Origin: Planctomycetota bacterium
GTDB lineage: Bacteria > Planctomycetota > UBA8742 > UBA2392
Direction: 5' to 3'
DNA length: 64,000 nt
Assembly (NCBI GenBank): GCA_020845475.1
Contig: JADLFN010000043.1
Span: 1-64,000 of the forward strand
Under the pieces are notes generated by a model that worked only from the letters and a program-made list of their open reading frames with translations, ran no database searches and had not been told where the DNA came from. Numbering within the stretch: the first letter of the stretch is position 1; the number at the start of each line of letters is the position of its first letter. The position numbers and the translations under genes are program-made. Shown in pieces: positions 1-9,067 of this stretch.

Positions 1-1282
1 CGTAGTTCTTGGCTGTGGCGAACCACTCCTTGGTGCTGGGTTTTTGCTTCTTGGCGGCGTTGAGCAGGTCTTTCGTGGTCAGCGGCGCGGGCTTGCCGGT
101 TTTCATGGCCTCGCGCAATTTTTCTTCGATGGCGACATCGACCACGGCCTTGAGGTCGGCGCCCGAAAAACCTTCGAGCTTCTTGCCGGCGTGCTCGAAA
201 TCCGGGTCCGCCAGGGGCTTGCCGCGTGTGTGCAGGCGCAGGATTTCAGCGCGCGCGATGTCATCAGGCGGCGGCACGAAGATGATGCGATCGAAGCGGC
301 CGGGGCGCCTGAACGCCGAGTCCAGATGCCAGGGCGCGTTGGTGGCCGCCAGAATCAGCACGCCCTCGTTCGAATACTGCACGCCGTCGAGCTCGCTAAG
401 GAATTGATTGATCAACTGGCGCCCCGCGCTTTGGCGCATGTCGGTGCGGCTTGCACCCAGTGCATCCACTTCGTCAAAGAAGAGCACACAGGGCTTGCTG
501 CTCCGCGCCTGCTCGAAAATCTCGTGCAGGTTGCGCTCGCTTTGCCCAATCCACATGTCGAGCACGTCGGAAATGCCCACGGCGATGAAGCCGGCCTTCA
601 CTTCGCCCGCCGTTGCGCGCGCGAGATGCGTCTTGCCGCAGCCGGGCGGGCCGTACATCAGAATGCCGCCGCCGGCCTGCTTGCCGTAGGCTTTGTAAAC
701 CTCCGGGTGCGTCAGCGGGTAAATGATCTTGAGGCGGATTTCTTCTTTCACGTTCTCCATGCCGCCGACGTCGGCGAACCCGACCGAGGGCCGCTCGATC
801 TCCATAGCCGCGCCGCTTTTGGTTTCGCCGCTTTGGGCGCGCACGCGGCCGTCCACGATCTCGGCGTCTTCGTCCTCGGCGGCATCAAGGCGCACGCCCA
901 GGCGTTCGCTCAAGTCTTCGTCGGCCAGCTTGGGATCATCATCAAGCGCGCGCCGATATTGCCGCGCCGCAAGCTCCGCGTTGCCCGCGCGCAAAAGCAG
1001 ACGCGCGTGCATGACCAGTGCGCGCGGCACGCCGGATTTCGCGAGCGCTTCAGCGATTAAGAGAGCCTCGGCGTTCTTGCCCTGGCGATAGAAACTGGAG
1101 CACAGGCCCAGCTTGAGCTCGAGGTCCTCGGGCCATTTGGCCAGCGCCACGCGGAACTCGCGTTCGGCTTCGTCAAAGCGGCCCATGGCAAGCAGCGTCT
1201 CGCACAGGTGGCGCCAAAGCGGCGCGTTGTCGGGCGAGTGCGCCAGCGCCTCGCGCAGGGCTTTGAGAGAAGCGTCGTTCAT
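1..1282 (-). CDS. TPR-AAA+ ATPase, Cdc48/FtsH-like (partial, C-terminus beyond window)
   Basis: The frame is open from an ATG at 1282 to the left edge, giving 427 visible residues and no stop. Residues 1 to about 125 are helical TPR-like repeats (for example AEREFRVALAKWPEDLELKL). A classic AAA+ module follows, with Walker A GPPGCGKT, Walker B VLFFDEVDALG and the arginine-finger segment AFRRPGRFDR. The ATPase module resembles Cdc48, FtsH and Vps4 type unfoldases. The N-terminal TPR probably recruits substrate and no membrane segment is visible, so it is likely a cytosolic remodelling ATPase of unknown substrate. A TPR-only gene lies just upstream on the same strand. Confidence 0.88.
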   Translation of the reverse strand, partial: MNDASLKALREALAHSPDNAPLWRHLCETLLAMGRFDEAEREFRVALAKWPEDLELKLGLCSSFYRQGKNAEALLIAEALAKSGVPRALVMHARLLLRAGNAELAARQYRRALDDDPKLADEDLSERLGVRLDAAEDEDAEIVDGRVRAQSGETKSGAAMEIERPSVGFADVGGMENVKEEIRLKIIYPLTHPEVYKAYGKQAGGGILMYGPPGCGKTHLARATAGEVKAGFIAVGISDVLDMWIGQSERNLHEIFEQARSSKPCVLFFDEVDALGASRTDMRQSAGRQLINQFLSELDGVQYSNEGVLILAATNAPWHLDSAFRRPGRFDRIIFVPPPDDIARAEILRLHTRGKPLADPDFEHAGKKLEGFSGADLKAVVDVAIEEKLREAMKTGKPAPLTTKDLLNAAKKQKPSTKEWFATAKNY

Positions 1283-1330
1283 GGCGCCGATTATGACGCC
1301 GCGCCGATGCGCCGACTACCTGTCGCGCCG

Positions 1331-2743
1331 CTAGGATTCATCAAACGGCTTCACGCCGGCCTTGGCGCAAGCCGCCCGCATGGATTCGGTTTTTCGTTCC
1401 TGCACGGTCTTGTCAGCGAACTCGCGCAGAATGGCGGCTCCTTCCCGCCAGAGTCGCGGGGCATCAGAGTGCCGCCCCAGCGCCAATTGACAAAGGGCGT
1501 AGTCGCACAAGTTGATGCCCTCAAAGCGTCTGTGCCTGACTTCGCGGTGGATGGCCAGGGCCGCGCTGTAGTTCTGTTCTGCAAGTTCAAGGCGACCCGA
1601 CTGCATCTGGATCAGCGCCAGATTCCCCAGCGTGACACCCTCAAAGCGGCGGTTGCCCACCTCGCGGTGTATTGATAGGGCTTCTCCGAAAGTCAATTCG
1701 GCCAGTTGGTCACGGCCGGTGTTCTGGTACAGCACGGCGAGATTGGTGAGCGCCGTACCCTCGCTGCGGCGATCACCGGTTTCGCGCAAGTTTCTTAATC
1801 CATCGAACATGAGCGTCTCCGCCTCCTGGTTGCGTCCCTTGACGCGATAGATGGATGCCAGGTTCGTGAGCGTAAGGCCCTCATGGCGTTTCTCCCCGAT
1901 CTCGCGCTGCAAGGCGAGGGCCTGCGTGTACAGCGCCTCGGCGGCTTCGTTATTCCCGAGGTCTCTCTGCGTGATGGCGAGATTGCTCAGCGCCGTACCT
2001 TGATGCTTGCGGTTTCCGGTTTCCCGGTGAATTTCGTAGGCCTGCTTCAACGTCGCGTCGGCAAGCTCGAACTTCCCGGTGTTCTGATAAACCACGGCGA
2101 GCCCGCCAAGCGTGATGCCTTCGGCCCGGCGATTCTTGATTGCCCGGGCCGCGGCTAGCGCCAGCTGGTAGTTGATTTCGGAGGCATCGGGCTGGCCGAG
2201 CTCGCGCTGAATGGTTGCCAGCAGCACAAGAAGCCAGCATTCCTGCAACTGGTCGCCACAGCCCCGCGCCAGTGCAAGCGCCTGGGCCACAATTGGCTCA
2301 GCTTCGCGGCCGCGCCCGAGTTGTTGCAACGAGTCGGCCGCAAACCGCAGCATTGTCTGGCGGTCGGCGTTGGGCGAGAGCGCAGCCGCTGCCTGCCAGG
2401 CCCGGGCCGCTGCCTCGTGCCTGCAGCGTTCCGTGCATAAGCAGGCGTGGCGCTGCAGGTACAAGACTTGCAGACCGGGCAGGATTGGCTCGCCGCGTTC
2501 ATCCACAGCAAGCGCGGCGTGGCCAGCCAGTTCCTCGGCTACGCCGTCAGTCGCATGTGGCAAGAGCCTTGCCAAAAGGTAGTCATCGAGGGCCCCGGGC
2601 ATCGGCGCGCGGCCACCGTGGAGTTGCTCGATGATCTCAAAGGCCAGCGCGTGCAGCCTGGCGCGGTCGCCGGGCAGCTGCAATTGATACGCAGCCTCGC
2701 GCAACAGCGCGTGCCGGAAGAGGTAAGCAGTTTCGGCGAACAC
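1331..2743 (-). CDS. TPR-repeat protein (paralogue of 3844-5277)
   Basis: A 470-residue protein starting at GTG 2743; an in-frame TAG lies about 36 bases upstream with no ATG between, so the start cannot be much earlier. It opens with the motif ETAYLFRHALLREAAYQL, seen in other proteins at the junction between a STAND/AAA ATPase and its TPR tail. At least seven tandem repeats of about 40 residues follow, of the type NRRAEGITLGGLAVVYQNTG. It has no signal peptide, transmembrane segment or catalytic motif. It is probably a protein-interaction scaffold. It shares the opening motif and repeat type with 3844-5277, so the two are duplicates on either side of a peptidase gene. Confidence 0.8.
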   Translation of the reverse strand: MFAETAYLFRHALLREAAYQLQLPGDRARLHALAFEIIEQLHGGRAPMPGALDDYLLARLLPHATDGVAEELAGHAALAVDERGEPILPGLQVLYLQRHACLCTERCRHEAAARAWQAAAALSPNADRQTMLRFAADSLQQLGRGREAEPIVAQALALARGCGDQLQECWLLVLLATIQRELGQPDASEINYQLALAAARAIKNRRAEGITLGGLAVVYQNTGKFELADATLKQAYEIHRETGNRKHQGTALSNLAITQRDLGNNEAAEALYTQALALQREIGEKRHEGLTLTNLASIYRVKGRNQEAETLMFDGLRNLRETGDRRSEGTALTNLAVLYQNTGRDQLAELTFGEALSIHREVGNRRFEGVTLGNLALIQMQSGRLELAEQNYSAALAIHREVRHRRFEGINLCDYALCQLALGRHSDAPRLWREGAAILREFADKTVQERKTESMRAACAKAGVKPFDES

Positions 2744-2876
2744 GCGCGCATTGTAAGCGCGGAGCGCGGGCGGTTCCTAAGAATTTGTCATTGGCGCATC
2801 AACGTCGGCGGCGCTGACACGGAAAGGCCATGCGAAATCATTGGAGCCCTGAGCTTTGGCCGCGTAGAACGGCGCC

Positions 2877-3785
2877 ATGACCTCTACCTATCCCATCGGC
2901 ACTCCCGGCCAGCCCTGGGGCGAGACCGAGAAGTCGCTTTGGCTGTCGAAACAGAAGAAGCACCGCAGCTACGAATCAGACGTGCTGAGCGTGATCGAAG
3001 GCCTGAGATCGCGATTTGATATCAGCGAGTACGGCAACATTGCTTACCCGCCGGAACATTACCCGCTGCTGGCGCTGCGCAGCCGCAAATGGCGCGAGGA
3101 TCTGCCCATGGCGCTCATAACCGGCGGAGTGCACGGCTACGAAACCAGCGGCGTGCACGGCGCGCTGCGGCTTGCGCAGAGCCACGCCCATGAATTCGCC
3201 GGCCGATGCAATCTATTGATTGCGCCTTGCGTGAGTCCCTGGGGCTACGAGCGCATTCACCGCTGGACGCCGCGCGCGATTGACCCGAACCGTTCCTTCA
3301 AGCCTGACACCCAGGTTGAGGAGTGCGCAGCGCTGATGCGCCTGGTCGCGCCGTTCAAGTTTCTGGTGCATCTCGACCTGCATGAAACCACGGACACCGA
3401 TGAGAGCGAATTCGGCCCTGCGCTGGCGGCGCGCGACGGAAAGCCCCACAAACCCGGCACAATCCCCGACGGCTTCTACGTCGTGGACGACGGAAAGAAG
3501 CCGCAACCCGAGTTTCAGGCGGCCATCATCGCCGCCGTCGAGAAGGTCACGCACATCGCGCCCTCTGACCCGCGTGGCAAGCTGATTGATACGCCCGTGG
3601 TGGACCACGGCGTGATCCGCTATGAGTTCGAGGAACTTGGACTGTGCGCCGGCATCACGGGCGCGAAGTACACGACCACGACGGAAGTTTACCCTGACAG
3701 CCCGCGCACGAACCCCGAGCAATGCAACGCCGCGCAGGCGATTGCCGTCTGCGCCGCCATCGAGTTCGCCTTGGCGCATCGATGA
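2877..3785 (+). CDS. M14-family zinc carboxypeptidase-like metallopeptidase
   Basis: A 302-residue protein with the M14 zinc-site pattern: GGVHGYETSG supplies H86 and E89, and LDLHETTD supplies H169. The catalytic glutamate is probably E270 in TTTTEVYPDSP. N138-R139 in DPNRSF matches the substrate-carboxylate binding NR pair of the family. There is no signal peptide, so it is probably cytoplasmic, like MpaA-type murein peptide amidases or succinylglutamate desuccinylase relatives; the exact substrate cannot be read from sequence. The gene stands alone on the plus strand between two minus-strand TPR paralogues. Confidence 0.88.
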   Translation: MTSTYPIGTPGQPWGETEKSLWLSKQKKHRSYESDVLSVIEGLRSRFDISEYGNIAYPPEHYPLLALRSRKWREDLPMALITGGVHGYETSGVHGALRLAQSHAHEFAGRCNLLIAPCVSPWGYERIHRWTPRAIDPNRSFKPDTQVEECAALMRLVAPFKFLVHLDLHETTDTDESEFGPALAARDGKPHKPGTIPDGFYVVDDGKKPQPEFQAAIIAAVEKVTHIAPSDPRGKLIDTPVVDHGVIRYEFEELGLCAGITGAKYTTTTEVYPDSPRTNPEQCNAAQAIAVCAAIEFALAHR

Positions 3786-3843
3786 ACGAGCATCGAGGCA
3801 GAGCGCGCGGCATTGGCCCATCCTTGCGACATGCTTCGCCCCA

Positions 3844-5277
3844 TCAGGGAGCAGGCTCTTCAATGGGACGAACCCCGATTTGAGCGCACATTCTCAGCAT
3901 TTCGTTGCGCTGCGATTCGACTTCCCCGGGGTCTTCCAGCCCGCGCACGCGCGTAAACGCTTCACGCCAATCAGTGCGCGCCCGCAGATCGTCTCCTAAA
4001 ACCAGTCTCGTCAATGCGAGGCCGCAGCCATGGACAGCGTGGGATCGAACATCGCCCACGGCGCGGTGGCTGGCCAGGGCCCTTTCGTAGGCCGTAACGG
4101 CCTGTTCAACTTCGCCGCTGTCACGCAGCACGCCCGCCAGGTTGCCCAGCGCGATTCCAGCACCGCGCCGGTCTCCCACCTCCTGGCTGATCGCCAGAGC
4201 CTGCTCGAACGTCTCTTTCGCCTTGGCCATGCGCCCTGAGTCGCGGTGGAAGCCGGCAAGATTGTTCAGCGCCACACCGTAAGATCGCCGGTTGCCCACC
4301 TCGCGATGAAAGGCCAGCGCTTTCTCCATGGCTTCGAGCGCCTGCTGCTTGCGCCCTGTTTGATTCTGCACAATCGCCCAATTGCCGTAGGCAACTCCGA
4401 GCAGGCGCTTGTCGCCGCACTCGTGGCAGATCTTGGTGGCCTGTATGTAGGCCTGCTCCGACTCGTCCAGGCGCCCTTGCTCGCGATAGATGTTCGCGAG
4501 ATTGCCCAGGTTGGTCGCCTGTGGCCGCGCCAATCCCAGCTCAACGTGAAGCGCAAGCGCTTGCTTGTATGCAAGTTCGGCCTGATCCAGTTGGCCCGTC
4601 TCCTGATAGACATTTCCAAGCAGGCTCAGCACTGCGCCCTCCTGCTTCTTCAAGCCTCGATCGCGGGCCATGGCCAGCGCATCGCTGAATAGAATCAGGG
4701 CTTCTTCCATGTGCCCCAGCTCGCGCCTGACATTCGCCAGGTTCGACAGTGCGATTACCTCCAGCGCCCGGTTACGGGCGGCACGCTGCGTGTTGAGAGC
4801 TTCCTCAAACACGTGCTCTGCTTGGTGGCTCTTGCCGCTGAGACGCAAGATCTCGGCCAATCGCCTTAACGCCTCTCCGCGTTTGCTGCCTTCAATCATG
4901 CCTGCGAGTTCAGTCCATGCCGCCAGCGCGGCTTCATTGCGATAAGAACGTTCGGCAGCTTCGGCCGCGCGCCTGAGGTAGTGGGCACGAAGCTGGGTAA
5001 GGGCGTCGCGCGCCGCATTGGGAATCGCAGCGGCAAGGCGTGCATGTTCAGCCATTTCATCGGCGCAGGCATCAATCGGGTGGGGCTCCAGGGGTGCCGC
5101 ATCGACAAGATCCAGCGGGGGCGGCTCAGCAGGGCGCCCGCCAAACAACTGCTCAATCAGCGAAAGTGCCAGCGCGTGCAGCCGCGCGCGGTCGCCAGGC
5201 ATTTGGAGCTGATAGGCGGCATCCCTGAGCAACGCATGCCGGAAGAGGTAGGCGGTTTCGCCATTCATGGTGGCCAC
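3844..5277 (-). CDS. TPR-repeat protein (paralogue of 1331-2743)
   Basis: A 477-residue protein from ATG 5277. It begins with GETAYLFRHALLRDAAYQL, almost identical to the paralogue at 1331-2743. A less conserved acidic and proline-containing stretch covers residues 45-90. Eight or so TPR-like repeats follow (for example ERALASHRAVGDVRSHAVHG). There is no catalytic motif. The opening segment resembles the helical end of STAND-type ATPases, so both proteins may be remnants of, or partners to, a larger ATPase-TPR protein. Its start faces glmU across a 57-base divergent spacer. Confidence 0.8.
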   Translation of the reverse strand: MATMNGETAYLFRHALLRDAAYQLQMPGDRARLHALALSLIEQLFGGRPAEPPPLDLVDAAPLEPHPIDACADEMAEHARLAAAIPNAARDALTQLRAHYLRRAAEAAERSYRNEAALAAWTELAGMIEGSKRGEALRRLAEILRLSGKSHQAEHVFEEALNTQRAARNRALEVIALSNLANVRRELGHMEEALILFSDALAMARDRGLKKQEGAVLSLLGNVYQETGQLDQAELAYKQALALHVELGLARPQATNLGNLANIYREQGRLDESEQAYIQATKICHECGDKRLLGVAYGNWAIVQNQTGRKQQALEAMEKALAFHREVGNRRSYGVALNNLAGFHRDSGRMAKAKETFEQALAISQEVGDRRGAGIALGNLAGVLRDSGEVEQAVTAYERALASHRAVGDVRSHAVHGCGLALTRLVLGDDLRARTDWREAFTRVRGLEDPGEVESQRNEMLRMCAQIGVRPIEEPAP

Positions 5278-5301
5278 CTTACATGCCTTGCGTCATGCCT
5301 A

Positions 5302-5321
5302 CACGGGCCCAGAGGCCCGTG
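5302..5321. promoter_or_regulatory. Inverted repeat in the divergent TPR/glmU spacer
   Basis: A perfect 8-bp stem CACGGGCC/GGCCCGTG with a CAGA loop sits between the start of the TPR gene and the glmU ATG at 5335. It could be an operator or a 5' leader hairpin of glmU, or just another member of the palindromes scattered through this window. Confidence 0.4.
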
Positions 5322-5334
5322 CTACATTCCGACC

Positions 5335-6585
5335 ATGCTCAAAGTCGTCATCCTTGCCGCGGGCAAATCGACGCGCATGAAGTCGGATACGCCCAAGGTG
5401 CTGCACGACATCGCCGGCGTGCCGATGCTGCGTTGGGTGGTTCAAGCCTCGCGGGCTCTTTCGCCCCAAGAAATCATCGTAATCGTGGGCCACGGTGCTG
5501 ATGCGGTGCGTGAAGAATTTGCCGCCGACAAACTCACGTTCGTTACGCAAGAGCCGCAACTTGGCACCGGCCACGCCGTGCAGCAGGCGCGCGCGGCTTT
5601 GCAGGGTGCAGAGCAGGTGGCCGTGCTGTGCGGCGACGTGCCGCTCTTGACCGCCGAAACGCTCGCAAGACTGGCGGAAACGCATCGCGATTCGCACGCG
5701 GCTGCCACGGTGCTCACGACTGTGCTAGAGAAACCCGCTGGCTATGGTCGGATCGTGCGCGATGAGCTGGGGAACGTGCAGGCGATCATCGAGCAGCGAG
5801 ATTTGAAACCGGGGCAGGAGCGCATCCACGAAATCAACTCGGGGACCTACATCTTCAACGGCCCCGAATTACTGGCGCGCCTGGACAAACTCACCAACAC
5901 GAATGCACAAAAAGAATACTACCTGACGGACGTGATTCACCTGCTTACGGGTGACAAGAAGCCCGTGGCGGCCTGGTGCTGTGAGGATGCGCGCGAAGTG
6001 CTGGGCATCAACACGAGAAAAGAACTCGCAGCCTGCGACAAAATCGCTCGCTCGCGCGTCGTTGAACAACTCATGCAAGGCGGCGTCACCATTCTCGACC
6101 CGGAGAACGCCTACATCGAGGCGGGCGTGAAAATCGGCCGCGATACGACAGTGTACCCGTACACGGCGATTCACGCGGGCGTGCAGATCGGAGAGCGCTG
6201 CGAAATCGGCCCCTACGCGCATCTGCGCAGCGGCACGGTGGTCGGCAACGACTGCAAAGTGGGCGCTTTCGTCGAAACCAAGAACGCTAAAATCGGCGAC
6301 GAAAGCAAAGCCGGCCATCTCGCCTATCTGGGCGACGTGACGCTGGGCAAAGACGTGAACATCGGCGCAGGCACGATCGTGGCCAACTACGACGGCAAGA
6401 AGAAGCACAAGACCGAAATCGGCGACGAAGCCTTCATCGGCTGCGGCACGGTACTGGTCGCGCCCGTCAAAGTAGGCAAGCGCGGCCAGACAGGCGCCAA
6501 CACCGTAGTGCCCCACGGCAAAGACGTGCCCGACGACACGATTGTCGTTGGCGCGCCGGCGCGCGTGCTGAAGAAGAAGGCGTAG
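5335..6585 (+). CDS. glmU: Bifunctional UDP-GlcNAc pyrophosphorylase / GlcN-1-P acetyltransferase (short form)
   Basis: GlmU makes UDP-N-acetylglucosamine for peptidoglycan: it acetylates glucosamine-1-phosphate and then uridylates it. The start ATG 5335 opens the canonical nucleotide-binding loop LAAGKSTRMKSDTPKVL. Residues 1-228 are the uridyltransferase domain, with LGTGHAVQQA and metal-binding D101. A left-handed beta helix of hexapeptide repeats follows, with acetyltransferase residues H328 in GHLAYLGD and NIGAGT. At 416 residues it is about 40 shorter than E. coli GlmU (456); the missing part is mainly early hexapeptide coils and the C-terminal tail. It lies 192 bases upstream of prs, the same order as in Bacillus. 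Confidence 0.96.
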   Translation: MLKVVILAAGKSTRMKSDTPKVLHDIAGVPMLRWVVQASRALSPQEIIVIVGHGADAVREEFAADKLTFVTQEPQLGTGHAVQQARAALQGAEQVAVLCGDVPLLTAETLARLAETHRDSHAAATVLTTVLEKPAGYGRIVRDELGNVQAIIEQRDLKPGQERIHEINSGTYIFNGPELLARLDKLTNTNAQKEYYLTDVIHLLTGDKKPVAAWCCEDAREVLGINTRKELAACDKIARSRVVEQLMQGGVTILDPENAYIEAGVKIGRDTTVYPYTAIHAGVQIGERCEIGPYAHLRSGTVVGNDCKVGAFVETKNAKIGDESKAGHLAYLGDVTLGKDVNIGAGTIVANYDGKKKHKTEIGDEAFIGCGTVLVAPVKVGKRGQTGANTVVPHGKDVPDDTIVVGAPARVLKKKA

Positions 6586-6594
6586 GGGTCAGTT

Positions 6595-6690
6595 TCTCGC
6601 AAAAAACGCCAAGCGTCGCGAAGGACGCAAAGTAGAGACAAGAAACTTGGCGTTCTTGGCGACCCTTTGCGCACTTGGCGAGAACGAGAA
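6595..6690. repeat. CGCCAAG-type imperfect inverted repeat
   Basis: The glmU-prs spacer holds CGCCAAG followed by GCGAAGGACGCAAAG, and then a right arm with three copies of CTTGGCG (about 6646-6681). The arms are complementary and would fold into a long imperfect hairpin. The same core recurs at 8779-9045 and around the GxxExxY gene near 62 kb. Confidence 0.7.
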
Positions 6691-6777
6691 TCACTCGCCC
6701 GGCCAAGACACTTTCAAAATCCCTTTGGCATTGCGCCCAATACTAGGCAATTTGCGCGTTCCCACGGGTGCACAATC

Positions 6778-7731
6778 ATGGCTCGCAGCAAAGGTCTGAA
6801 AGTTTTTGCCGGCAACTCCAACCCTGCGCTGGCCAAGGCCATTTGCGCTTCGCTTGAGTTGCCGCTGGGCAACGTGCGCATCGAGAAATTTCCCGACGGC
6901 GAAATCGACGTCAAGATCTTCGACGACGTGCGCGGCGTCGATTGCTTCTTCATCCAGAGCACCTGCCCGCCCGTCAACGACAACCTGATGGAGCTTTTGC
7001 TTTTCGGAGATGCCGCGCGCCGCGCGAGTGCCGAGCGCATCACGGCCGTGATTCCGTACTACGGCTACGCGCGCAAAGACCGCAAAGATGAAGGCCGCGT
7101 TCCCATTTCGGCCAAGCTCATCGCCAACTGCATCGGCGCTTCGGGCTACGACCGCGTGCTGACCATGGATTTGCACTCCGCGCAGATTCAGGGCTTCTTT
7201 GATATCCCCGTTGATCACCTGTATGCCGCGCCCGTGCTTTTTGATTATTTCCGTGATCTCAAATCGCGCCTCGATGGCGTGCCCTTCACGATTGTCGCGC
7301 CCGATGTCGGTCGTTCCAAAGTTGCGCGCGGCTACGCCAAGCGCCTGCACGCGGGTCTGGCGATTGTGGATAAGCGCAGAGTCAGCGGGGAAGAAACGGA
7401 ATTCCTCGACATGATCGGCAACGTCGAGGGCCAGGCCTGCGTGATCATTGATGACATGATTGCCACGGGCGGCAGCATCGTGGACGCGGCCAAGGCCTGC
7501 AAGAAGTTCGGCGCGGGCAAGATCTTCGTGGCCTGCACGCACCCCGTGATGTGCGGCCCGGCCGTGGATCGCCTCAGCGGCGCGCCGATTGAGGAATGCA
7601 TGGTATGCGACACGATTCCCACGGTGGGCAAGGAATTCCCCCAATTGAAAGTGCTCAGCGTCGCGGGATTGCTGGCGGAAGCGATTCGCCGCATTCACTT
7701 CAGCGAAAGCGTGAGCCTGTTGTTCAAGTAA
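6778..7731 (+). CDS. prs: Ribose-phosphate pyrophosphokinase
   Basis: It converts ribose-5-phosphate and ATP to PRPP for nucleotide, NAD, His and Trp synthesis. The product is 317 residues from ATG 6778, the usual bacterial size. Signatures seen are FPDGEIDVKI near the N-terminus, the pyrophosphate/ATP site IPYYGYARKDRK, DLHSAQIQGFFDIPVDHL, and the PRPP-binding loop VIIDDMIATGGS. A longer in-frame extension upstream runs through the CGCCAAG repeat and is not credible as coding. Confidence 0.97.
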   Translation: MARSKGLKVFAGNSNPALAKAICASLELPLGNVRIEKFPDGEIDVKIFDDVRGVDCFFIQSTCPPVNDNLMELLLFGDAARRASAERITAVIPYYGYARKDRKDEGRVPISAKLIANCIGASGYDRVLTMDLHSAQIQGFFDIPVDHLYAAPVLFDYFRDLKSRLDGVPFTIVAPDVGRSKVARGYAKRLHAGLAIVDKRRVSGEETEFLDMIGNVEGQACVIIDDMIATGGSIVDAAKACKKFGAGKIFVACTHPVMCGPAVDRLSGAPIEECMVCDTIPTVGKEFPQLKVLSVAGLLAEAIRRIHFSESVSLLFK

Positions 7732-7737
7732 CGTCGC

Positions 7738-8778
7738 GTGGAACCAAAAACGATATCCGGCCGTGATCGCGCGCTTGGCGTTATCAAACGCCTGTTGCCG
7801 CTTTTGTTCGGCGTGGCGACGCTGGCCTACCTGTTTGTCTCGGGCAAGGTTGATATCAACGACGTCAAACTCAAGGTGGCGCACATTGAAACCGGGCCGC
7901 TTTCCACGGCCCTGCTGCTTGGCGGCGTGGGTTTCATGGCCTCGGCGTTGCGCCTGCAATATCTGGTCAGCCTGCTCGGCTATCGCGTGAGCTTCATCCG
8001 CTCGCTGGTCTATACGCTCGTCGGCCAGCTCTACAACAGCGCCATTCCCGGCGGCACCGTGGGCGGCGATGCCATTAAGGCGCTCTATCTGTCATCGCAC
8101 ACCCACCACAAAGCCCATGCCTTTGCGGCGGTGCTCATTGACCGTATCTGCGGCCTGTTCACGCTGGGTACGTTTGCCCTGATCATGCTTTTGCCGAGCA
8201 TCGGCGAAGAGTCCATGCGTGCTGCCGCCGCCGTGATCATCGGATTTCTGGGGGCGGGCTCGCTGGCCGTTTTGCTCATGCTATCGCGCCGTGTTCGCAA
8301 GATGTTCCCTGAAGGAGCCGTGTCGCGCCTGCCCATGCAGGGCGCGCTCAAGGCCTTTGACGACGCCGTACAGATTTTCCGCGGACGCTTGGGCGGCATT
8401 GCCGTGGCGCTGCTGATTTCGCTGCTGCCCCAGTTCGCCTGGATCGCCATGCACATCGCCATTGGCGACGGCCTGAATATCGCGGGCGTGAGCTGGACGG
8501 ACTACTGCGTGCTCGTGCCTGTTTCCGGCATGGTGGCGGCGCTGCCAATTTCGTTTGGCGGCTGGGGCGTGGGCGAAGCGGCCAGCGTTTACTTCTTCGG
8601 CCAGCGCGGCGTGCCCTCCGATGCTGCTTTTGTGCTCTCAGCGCTCGGCCGTTTGATCCAATTGTCCTGGGCACTTGTCGCCCTGCCCATCAGTTTCCTT
8701 TTGCCGCGCCCGGCGCAAGTAGCCGCGCAGTTGGCGAAAGAAACTGAAGAAGCACCCGCCGAGCAGGAAGGACAGTAA
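7738..8778 (+). CDS. UPF0104 / lysylphosphatidylglycerol synthase-TM family membrane protein
   Basis: A 346-residue protein, mostly hydrophobic with about eight membrane segments. The conserved family stretches are AIPGGTVGGDAIKALYL and LIDRICGLFTL, as in the transmembrane half of MprF and in YbhN. MprF-like proteins flip or transfer lipids; this protein lacks the cytosolic aminoacyl-transferase half, so it may be a lipid flippase or transporter, substrate unknown. It starts at GTG 7738, only six bases after prs, and is probably cotranscribed with it. The C-terminal 20 residues are acidic and hydrophilic. Confidence 0.85.
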   Translation: MEPKTISGRDRALGVIKRLLPLLFGVATLAYLFVSGKVDINDVKLKVAHIETGPLSTALLLGGVGFMASALRLQYLVSLLGYRVSFIRSLVYTLVGQLYNSAIPGGTVGGDAIKALYLSSHTHHKAHAFAAVLIDRICGLFTLGTFALIMLLPSIGEESMRAAAAVIIGFLGAGSLAVLLMLSRRVRKMFPEGAVSRLPMQGALKAFDDAVQIFRGRLGGIAVALLISLLPQFAWIAMHIAIGDGLNIAGVSWTDYCVLVPVSGMVAALPISFGGWGVGEAASVYFFGQRGVPSDAAFVLSALGRLIQLSWALVALPISFLLPRPAQVAAQLAKETEEAPAEQEGQ

Positions 8779-9045
8779 CCGCCAAGAATGCCAAGGCTTT
8801 TCACCACAGAGGGCACAGAGCACACAGAGAAATGCCATTATGCAACGACACGGCAAAAACAACGGCTTTGGCACCACAGATAGACACAGATCCAAAAACC
8901 CCTTCTGTGTTCATCGGTGTCCATCTGTGGTTGTTTCGCCGTTGCATTTGTCGGTGCTATGAAGTTTGCGGGTTATCTCTGTGCGCTCTGTGTTCTCTGT
9001 GGTGAAAAGCAGTTTTGGGCAAACTGGGCGTCCTTGGCGGTGGAG
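8779..9045. repeat. Three-layer nested inverted repeat (CGCCAAG / CACAGAG / CACAGAT)
   Basis: The spacer is non-coding and strongly symmetric. The outer layer pairs CCGCCAAG (8779) with CTTGGCGG (about 9032). The middle layer pairs TTTTCACCACAGAG with CTCTGTGGTGAAAA. The inner layer pairs ACCACAGATAGACACAGAT with ATCGGTGTCCATCTGTGG. A second copy of the middle and inner layers occurs at 38937-39151 between unrelated genes. Confidence 0.8.
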
Positions 9046-9067
9046 CCGTTGTTGTTAGCCTTAGATC

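Noticed and set aside
44-1060. Long plus-strand open frame of 338 codons.
   Set aside because: It is antisense to the AAA+ ATPase, whose Walker motifs are clear on the minus strand. GC-rich third positions keep the opposite frame open.
6691-7959. Minus-strand frame of 422 codons.
   Set aside because: It is antisense to prs, is His/Ala/Arg-rich and has no motifs.
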